A stretch of DNA of 19,848 bases. It comes from an uncultured Clostridia bacterium (GTDB lineage Bacteria; Bacillota; Clostridia; Oscillospirales; Acutalibacteraceae). The stretch spans positions 1 to 19,848 of the forward strand of contig CAJOQU010000008.1 of NCBI GenBank assembly GCA_905236975.1, read 5' to 3'. This document shows positions 16,139 to 19,848 of the stretch, in pieces (positions within the stretch are counted from its first letter, which is position 1; each line of letters starts with the position of its first letter). The translations under genes were made by a program, and so were the position numbers. The notes beneath the pieces are model-generated. The model worked only from the letters and a program-made list of their open reading frames with translations, made no database searches and was not told the DNA's origin.

Positions 16139-17014
16139 TTATTCCGCCTCGCGTAAAATTTCCAAACACGCAATGGGCGAAGCCCAAAAAGCCGCCAGCG
16201 ATTCCGCCAGAAAATGCCCCACACTGCCCATGCGGTAATAAGCATATGCCAACACCGCGTGGTGCCGTGCCACAATATACCGTCGGGAACGCCGGTCAAG
16301 CCCGGCAAAGCAGGTCTTTTTATAGGTAAACAGATTGTTTTCGCCCTGAATCTTCCCCGGGCCGCTGGACAAGCCACTCTCTTTGCCGTGATGAACATAG
16401 GCCTTGACAAAGCAGCCCTCGGTATACCGAAACTTGCCGCCGGCACAAATAGCCTCTTTCATTAAAAAAAATTCATCGCCCACATCCATCTCCGGAAATC
16501 CGCCGATTCGTTCCAGATACTCCTTTTTGAAGAAGAAGGTGTCGGTTCCCGTGATGTGATAAAGTAAATGATACCGCAAAAGCGAGTCCCGGTCATACTG
16601 CCGCAGATAACCGCGGCTGCGTCGCCTGACCGGCTTTTCGTTTTGATCATACAGCACAAGATCGGTAACGGAAAAATCCGCGTCCGCCTGCACAAGATCA
16701 TTTAACTGATGCTCGATCTTTTGTGGTAAATACAGGTCGTCATCATCCAAAAAAGTGATGTATTCCCCTTTGGCAGCCACAATTCCGGCATTGCGAGTTC
16801 CGCCCGAGCCTAAATGCCGGGTGTTTTGAAGATACCGTATTTTGTCGCATGAAAATGCATCAACAATATTCCGCACCGTTTGATTCCAGGTAGGATCGTT
16901 GTTGTCGTCAACCACAAGAATCTCAATATCGCGGCAGGTTCCGTTTAACACCGATTCGATAGCACGTTTCAGGGTATCGTCCCGCCGATAGGTTGCGATG
17001 ATTACACTAACCAT
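16139..17014 (-). CDS. Glycosyltransferase family 2
   Basis: This 291-aa inverting GT-A glycosyltransferase has the family's compact length. It shows the N-terminal VSVIIATYRRDDTLKRAIESVL, the nucleotide-binding VVDDNND (Asp36, Asp37) and the metal-binding FLDDDD (90-93). The acceptor-side GDEFFLMKEAICAG follows, in the position of the catalytic ED/GDE motif. The start is ATG 17014, which overlaps the TAA stop of the priming transferase by one base (TAATG), indicating translational coupling. The longer frame up to 17116 is the antisense-free overlap inside that gene and lacks family similarity. As the first transferase after the priming enzyme it is a candidate for adding the second sugar. 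Confidence 0.9.
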   Translation of the reverse strand: MVSVIIATYRRDDTLKRAIESVLNGTCRDIEILVVDDNNDPTWNQTVRNIVDAFSCDKIRYLQNTRHLGSGGTRNAGIVAAKGEYITFLDDDDLYLPQKIEHQLNDLVQADADFSVTDLVLYDQNEKPVRRRSRGYLRQYDRDSLLRYHLLYHITGTDTFFFKKEYLERIGGFPEMDVGDEFFLMKEAICAGGKFRYTEGCFVKAYVHHGKESGLSSGPGKIQGENNLFTYKKTCFAGLDRRSRRYIVARHHAVLAYAYYRMGSVGHFLAESLAAFWASPIACLEILREAE

Positions 17015-17637
17015 TATTTTGTAACTTTCTCTCTGTTCTGTTCGGTTAGATCCTCTTTGCCGCCTTCGGCCACGCCGTCTGATCGCAGAACCGGCAAAAT
17101 TGAACCGAAAAAGCATTTGCAGTCAAACCAAAAGCTCATTTTTTGTATGTATTCCGCGTCAAATCGCACCTTTTGGGAAATCTCCAGTTCGTCCCGACCG
17201 TTGATCTGCGCCCAGCCGGTCAATCCCGGTCTCACGTCGTTGGCGCCGACCTTATCGCGCTCGGCAATCAAATCTTCCTGACTCCACAGCGCGGGTCGGG
17301 GGCCCACTATCGACATATCGCCTTTGAGGATGTTCCACAATTGGGGCAGTTCGTCAATGCTCGTCCTGCGCAAAAAAGCGCCCACCCGCGTCACATACTG
17401 ATCGGCATGTTCCATTAAATGCGTGGGCAAATCAGGCGCCGAGACCTTCATGCTGCGAAATTTATATAAATGAAAATATCGCTTATGAAGTCCCACGCGC
17501 TTGTGCTTAAAAAACGCCGGGCCGGGATCATCTATTTTGATGGCGATAAACACAACGAAAAAAAGCGGAGCAAGAATAACCATCCCCAACAGTGATAGCA
17601 CAATATCCAATAGCCTTTTAATGCAATTCTTATACAT
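17014..17637 (-). CDS. Priming polyprenyl-phosphate sugar-1-phosphate transferase (PglC/EpsL/WcaJ family)
   Basis: This monotopic membrane enzyme starts repeat-unit synthesis by transferring sugar-1-phosphate from a UDP-sugar to undecaprenyl phosphate. The 207-aa product is the short, PglC-like form with one N-terminal membrane-embedded helix (about 8-34). Family motifs are KRVGLHKRYFHLYKFRSM (46-63), the catalytic Asp-Glu dyad in TSIDELPQLWNIL (Asp95, Glu96), MSIVGPRPAL (108-117) and RPGLTGWAQINGRDELE (136-152). Start ATG 17637 is chosen because the in-frame ATG 17685 lies between the -35 and -10 boxes of the promoter. GAGAAG a few bases upstream is a weak ribosome binding site. It is the first gene of the operon. 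Substrate could be UDP-GlcNAc, UDP-Gal or a di-N-acetyl sugar, and cannot be read from sequence. Confidence 0.92.
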   Translation of the reverse strand: MYKNCIKRLLDIVLSLLGMVILAPLFFVVFIAIKIDDPGPAFFKHKRVGLHKRYFHLYKFRSMKVSAPDLPTHLMEHADQYVTRVGAFLRRTSIDELPQLWNILKGDMSIVGPRPALWSQEDLIAERDKVGANDVRPGLTGWAQINGRDELEISQKVRFDAEYIQKMSFWFDCKCFFGSILPVLRSDGVAEGGKEDLTEQNREKVTK

Positions 17638-17675
17638 AAAACTTCTCTTCTTATTCAAAGCTGAAAACCCTTTAT

Positions 17676-17704
17676 ATTGTAGCATATAACGATTTTATTG
17701 TCAA
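17676..17704 (-). promoter_or_regulatory. SigmaA-type promoter of the polysaccharide operon
   Basis: On the minus strand TTGACA (17704-17699) and TACAAT (17681-17676) are spaced by exactly 17 bp. Transcription would start near 17669, about 32 nt before the ATG at 17637. No other promoter of comparable quality was noticed downstream, and gene spacing through 6475 is 58 bp at most, so the ten genes probably form one transcript of about 11 kb. Confidence 0.87.
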
Positions 17705-17733
17705 TATTTCATGTGTCTTTCCCTTTTATTGCC

Positions 17734-17771
17734 ATGAGAAAATTTTTGCATAATGAGAAAATTCTTGCATA
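17734..17771. repeat. Two exactly adjacent 19-bp direct repeats upstream of the polysaccharide promoter
   Basis: ATGAGAAAATTTTTGCATA (17734-17752) is followed without a gap by ATGAGAAAATTCTTGCATA (17753-17771), 18 of 19 positions identical. The block lies 29 bp upstream of the -35 box, about -65 to -102 from the inferred start. The pitch is close to two helical turns, suited to two regulator monomers or dimers on one DNA face. No regulator gene is present in the window. Confidence 0.8.
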
Positions 17772-17828
17772 AAAAGATATATCCCCCGGCAGGCCGCCGA
17801 CACACCGTTTTGCGGTCTTGCCGAATTG

Positions 17829-17869
17829 AAAATACCAGGGCTCCCGCCGAAAAAAGGCAGCAACCCTGG
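17829..17869 (-). terminator. Probable terminator separating prophage from polysaccharide operon
   Basis: CCAGGG (17835-17840) and CCCTGG (17864-17869) bracket an inner stem, giving about 14 pairs with one mismatch and two or three wobbles around a T-rich loop. On the minus strand the hairpin is followed by TATTTT; on the plus strand by AGATTTTT, so it may act in both directions. It would insulate the polysaccharide promoter from phage transcription. Confidence 0.5.
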
Positions 17870-18150
17870 AGATTTTTCATTATGAGGATGTAAGAGCCAC
17901 GCCGTAAAGGTAGACCCGCCCGGCACGGTCAGCCCCTGCCGCTCAAAGGTCAGGCGATTGTTGTTTCGTTCCATGCGTGTTCCGGTATAAGTTTAATTTT
18001 AATCTCCATTCTGCCGCGTCAGCACAAACAGATCATGAAATTTCCAATAGCGGCTGATGGAGATGATATCGGCATGTTTTGCGGTTGCCGCATCTTTGAT
18101 GCGGCGAGCAAAACGCCGTCTCTATATTGTGTTTAGCGTGATTTTTCACG

Positions 18151-18294
18151 CTATTCTTCTGCATAAACCTGTCCGGATATTTCTTCAAATTCTTCAGGTG
18201 TGATCCAGCCCTTTTCCACAGCCTTACGAAGACGGGAAATGTCCCACAGCCTGCATTCATAGTAGGCTTTTACTTTTTCAAATTTATTGCTCAT
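18151..18294 (-). CDS. XkdX family phage protein
   Basis: This 47-aa protein, MSNKFEKVKAYYECRLWD..., ends ...ITPEEFEEISGQVYAEE. It matches the pattern of the short XkdX family of Firmicutes phages: an N-terminal YY with a following helix, then a K-G-x-ITPEEFEEITG-like turn. These proteins are encoded just downstream of tail-fibre genes and upstream of holin and lysin; their function is not known. ATG 18294 has GGAGGA about 9 nt upstream, located inside the preceding gene, which it overlaps by 11 bp. The stop codon lies inside an 8-bp palindrome (18134-18153). It supports a siphovirus- or PBSX-like prophage module in this region. Confidence 0.82.
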   Translation of the reverse strand: MSNKFEKVKAYYECRLWDISRLRKAVEKGWITPEEFEEISGQVYAEE

Positions 18295-18442
18295 ATTCTG
18301 CTTCCTCCGTTTCAAGCTCAACGTCCGTCATCATGGCAATATAATCAATGTCTGCGGCATTTTTCACCGCCTGTGCTTTCAAAGCTTCGTTTTTGGCTCG
18401 CTCTTTTAAAAGCTGTTCTTTCAGCGATAAATATTGGAACAT
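18284..18442 (-). CDS. Small acidic helical phage protein
   Basis: This 52-aa protein starts MFQYLSLKEQLLKERAKNEA and ends in the acidic stretch ELETEEAEYEQ. It is predicted to be almost wholly helical, with a Lys/Glu-rich amphipathic N-terminal half. ATG 18442 has AAGGAGGAG about 7 nt upstream, and the gene follows the fibre-like gene by 14 bp, so the two are co-translated. Its position between a tail-fibre gene and XkdX is typical of small unnamed phage proteins in Clostridia. I do not recognise a named family or function. Confidence 0.75.
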   Translation of the reverse strand: MFQYLSLKEQLLKERAKNEALKAQAVKNAADIDYIAMMTDVELETEEAEYEQ

Positions 18443-18456
18443 ATGTATTCTCCTCC

Positions 18457-19848
18457 TTATACAATGCAACAAGCCGGGGATATCCATATTGAGGATCCAG
18501 TGACGACGGCTGACATAATCGAACCTGTGAAATACCCTAGACGCATCTGATACGCATTATCGACAACCGGGGAACGAAGCCACCAATACTGCGCTGAGCC
18601 GTTTCCGTACTTGATACGGTTGGTGTCTTTACCCGTTCCGGGCGAAGGCAAGTCGGAGTATTCTGCGTAGAAGGGGTAAGCCGCACCTTCGCCGCCTGTA
18701 ACCTCGTTACCGCCGTAAACCTCCGAACGAGAGAGCAGGAAAACCATTTCTGTAGTCTCTATGCTGCCACCACCATCGGAAACGGTGTTAAGAGCGGTTT
18801 TCTTCGTGACCTCACCGATAACGGACAAGAAATCTTCATCCACACCGTTAAGAAAACCGGCAGTCGTAGTCACCCATTCGGGAGGTCTGTCGAACTTGGT
18901 CTGCGGAGTCCATACGCTCCCTGCGGCGGCAGAACTGTTAAGATATTGTCTTATAGCAGACCCAGCGTAGTTATTGCTACTGTAGATGCATCTCTGCAAG
19001 GAGTTTGTGTTACCGCTCACGGCGTTGTTGACATTTCCAAGAGATGTACCGGCAGAGCCTACCGTCACGGTAGCCGTTTCGATCTCGGTCGTAGATACAG
19101 CACTTGCAAAGGTCTTGACCGTACTACTCGCAATAGAAACATTATAGGTAGCGATAAGTAAAATCTGACCTCCTGCCGGAACCGCCTGTGTCAAGGTGAA
19201 TTGGAAAGTCTTGTTGACATCGGAACTCACCCAACTGTGCTGCTTGACAGTAAAGTTGTAAGTCCCTGCCGCAAGTCCGGACGGACAGTAGAACAGAGCT
19301 TCTCGGCTATCAATCTGCAACTTTGTAAAACATTCGTGCAGACCGAGGGTGACGGAGTGTTCATACTGTGGATCTGCCGGGGTGTCGTGGTCGATACCAA
19401 TGACATCCCAAACAAGCAATTGGCCGTTCTTTTTGCATATGAATTGGTCGCCGATTTTCAGATACTTCGCTGCATTCCCGCTTCGAACGACCTTTTGTAT
19501 GTCTTCCCAGCTTTCAGGCTTTATTAAACCGCGCATTTCTTCAATATCGTCTTGCAATTGAGAAATCACAGGAGCTAATGCTACACCGCTTTGCGCGTTG
19601 GTGGACGCGGAGTTGTATGTTTGGTCTACAGGAGCATTGACCTGTGCGCCGGTTTCAATACCTGTAAGCTTCTGCTTGTCGGCATTGGTATAGTCATTGG
19701 TCGACAGCCCCTTTCCCGGCACCTTGTCTACCTTATTGGCCACAGCTTCTGCAACGGCAATGCCGCTTTGCGCGTTGGCGGACGCGGGGTCATAGGTTTG
19801 GTCAATCTCTGCGCTCTCGCCCGGATCTCCTTGATCACCCTTGTCGCC
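18457..19848 (-). CDS. Phage tail-fibre-like protein with C-terminal lectin-like (DUF6273-type) domain, N-terminus outside window
   Basis: At least 463 aa are visible; the frame is open to the window edge, so the start is missing. From the N-terminal side there are collagen-like triplets (GDKGDQGDPGE), a DQTYDPASANAQSG module, a fibre-type VDKVPGKGLSTNDYTNADKQ segment, a second DQTYNSASTNAQSG module and a short coiled coil (SQLQDDIEEMRGLI). A Ser/Thr/Val-rich beta region and a C-terminal domain follow, the latter with KFDRPPEWVTTTAGFLNGVDE, LSRSEVYGG, NRIKYGNGSAQYWWLRSP and a final PACCIV. That domain resembles DUF6273/C-type-lectin-like folds found at the tips of phage fibres and as targets of diversity-generating retroelements. 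The probable role is host or glycan recognition at the virion tip. The residues between WWLRSP and PACCIV are unusually irregular. Confidence 0.85.
   Translation of the reverse strand, partial: GDKGDQGDPGESAEIDQTYDPASANAQSGIAVAEAVANKVDKVPGKGLSTNDYTNADKQKLTGIETGAQVNAPVDQTYNSASTNAQSGVALAPVISQLQDDIEEMRGLIKPESWEDIQKVVRSGNAAKYLKIGDQFICKKNGQLLVWDVIGIDHDTPADPQYEHSVTLGLHECFTKLQIDSREALFYCPSGLAAGTYNFTVKQHSWVSSDVNKTFQFTLTQAVPAGGQILLIATYNVSIASSTVKTFASAVSTTEIETATVTVGSAGTSLGNVNNAVSGNTNSLQRCIYSSNNYAGSAIRQYLNSSAAAGSVWTPQTKFDRPPEWVTTTAGFLNGVDEDFLSVIGEVTKKTALNTVSDGGGSIETTEMVFLLSRSEVYGGNEVTGGEGAAYPFYAEYSDLPSPGTGKDTNRIKYGNGSAQYWWLRSPVVDNAYQMRLGYFTGSIMSAVVTGSSIWISPACCIV
19585..19626 (-). repeat. Copy 1 of a 42-bp direct repeat in the fibre gene
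   Basis: This segment encodes the DQTYNSASTNAQSG module. It matches 36 of 42 bases of 19762-19803, in the same orientation and frame, showing internal module duplication within the fibre gene. Confidence 0.8.
19762..19803 (-). repeat. Copy 2 of a 42-bp direct repeat in the fibre gene
   Basis: This segment encodes the DQTYDPASANAQSG module, 36 of 42 bases identical to 19585-19626. Such repeats are common recombination points for exchange of phage fibre domains. Confidence 0.8.

Larger units (their letters stand above)
17715..18150. other. Gene-poor prophage edge with degenerate coding remnants
   Basis: No convincing intact gene occupies this stretch. On the minus strand a frame of about 40 codons without a start ends ...SRYWKFHDLFVLTRQNGD at a stop near 18004. 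A 19-codon ORF (MEIKIKLIPEHAWNETTIA) overlaps that end. A further frame, 17974-17726 (82 codons, starting MERNNNRLTFERQGLTVPGG), has no good ribosome binding site; its last codons are the 19-bp repeats and its middle is a hairpin. Together these look like decayed phage late genes, where holin or lysin genes would be expected after XkdX. Two perfect palindromes also lie here: GCCGCATC/GATGCGGC (18087-18105) and TAGCGTGA/TCACGCTA (18134-18153). Confidence 0.55.

Noticed and set aside
17726..17974. 82-codon minus-strand frame between the prophage and the polysaccharide promoter
   Set aside because: It lacks a spaced ribosome binding site, its middle is a strong hairpin, and its last codons are the 19-bp regulatory repeats. 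It was treated as remnant sequence, not a gene.
18134..18153. Perfect palindrome TAGCGTGA / TCACGCTA as a terminator of the phage genes
   Set aside because: On the minus strand it is followed by AAACACAA, with no T-run, so termination is not supported. It is recorded only as a palindrome.

Overview
The window looks like a chromosomal segment of a low-to-moderate GC Gram-positive anaerobe, most likely class Clostridia (Oscillospiraceae/Ruminococcaceae-like). The reasons are the order PBP2 - minD - mgsA - hisS - aspS, strong AGGAGG-type ribosome binding sites, frequent TTG starts, an EpsG-type polymerase and an XkdX-type phage gene. The assignment is inference from gene content; no database search was possible.

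Region 1 (1-6396, + strand) is housekeeping. It holds the 3' part of a class B penicillin-binding protein (PBP2/MrdA type), a MinD-like ATPase with its own near-consensus promoter, methylglyoxal synthase, histidyl- and aspartyl-tRNA synthetases separated by a strong hairpin terminator, a short repeat-derived spacer, and a COG2426 'small multidrug export' membrane protein closed by a strong terminator at 6407-6450.

Region 2 (17704 down to 6475, - strand) is one compact operon for a cell-surface polysaccharide. A near-perfect promoter (TTGACA-17-TACAAT) with a 19-bp tandem repeat upstream of it drives ten genes. In order these are a priming polyprenyl-phosphate sugar-1-phosphate transferase, a GT2 glycosyltransferase, a diverged GT-B glycosyltransferase, an EpsG/Wzy-like polymerase, two GT4 glycosyltransferases, two tandem paralogous NTP_transf_5 nucleotidyltransferase-like proteins, and CapF- and CapG-type enzymes of UDP-N-acetyl-L-fucosamine synthesis. 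The likely flow is: make UDP-L-FucNAc (CapF, CapG), load the first sugar on the lipid carrier, extend with three glycosyltransferases, and polymerise with the EpsG-like protein. No CapE, flippase (Wzx) or chain-length regulator (Wzz/CapA) is visible here.

Region 3 (about 17750-19848, - strand) is the late end of a prophage running off the window. It holds a tail-fibre-like protein with collagen-like and repeated modules and a C-terminal lectin-like domain ending in a WWLRSP segment, then a 52-aa acidic protein and an XkdX-family protein, then about 400 bp of apparently degenerate phage sequence with hairpins that abuts the polysaccharide promoter.

The most interesting observations are: the C-terminus of the phage fibre protein looks like a variable region of a diversity-generating retroelement target; the regulatory repeat upstream of the capsule promoter; a probable ATC start codon in a glycosyltransferase gene; a 17-codon coupling ORF between the tandem nucleotidyltransferase genes; and a minD-mgsA pair without minE or rodA.
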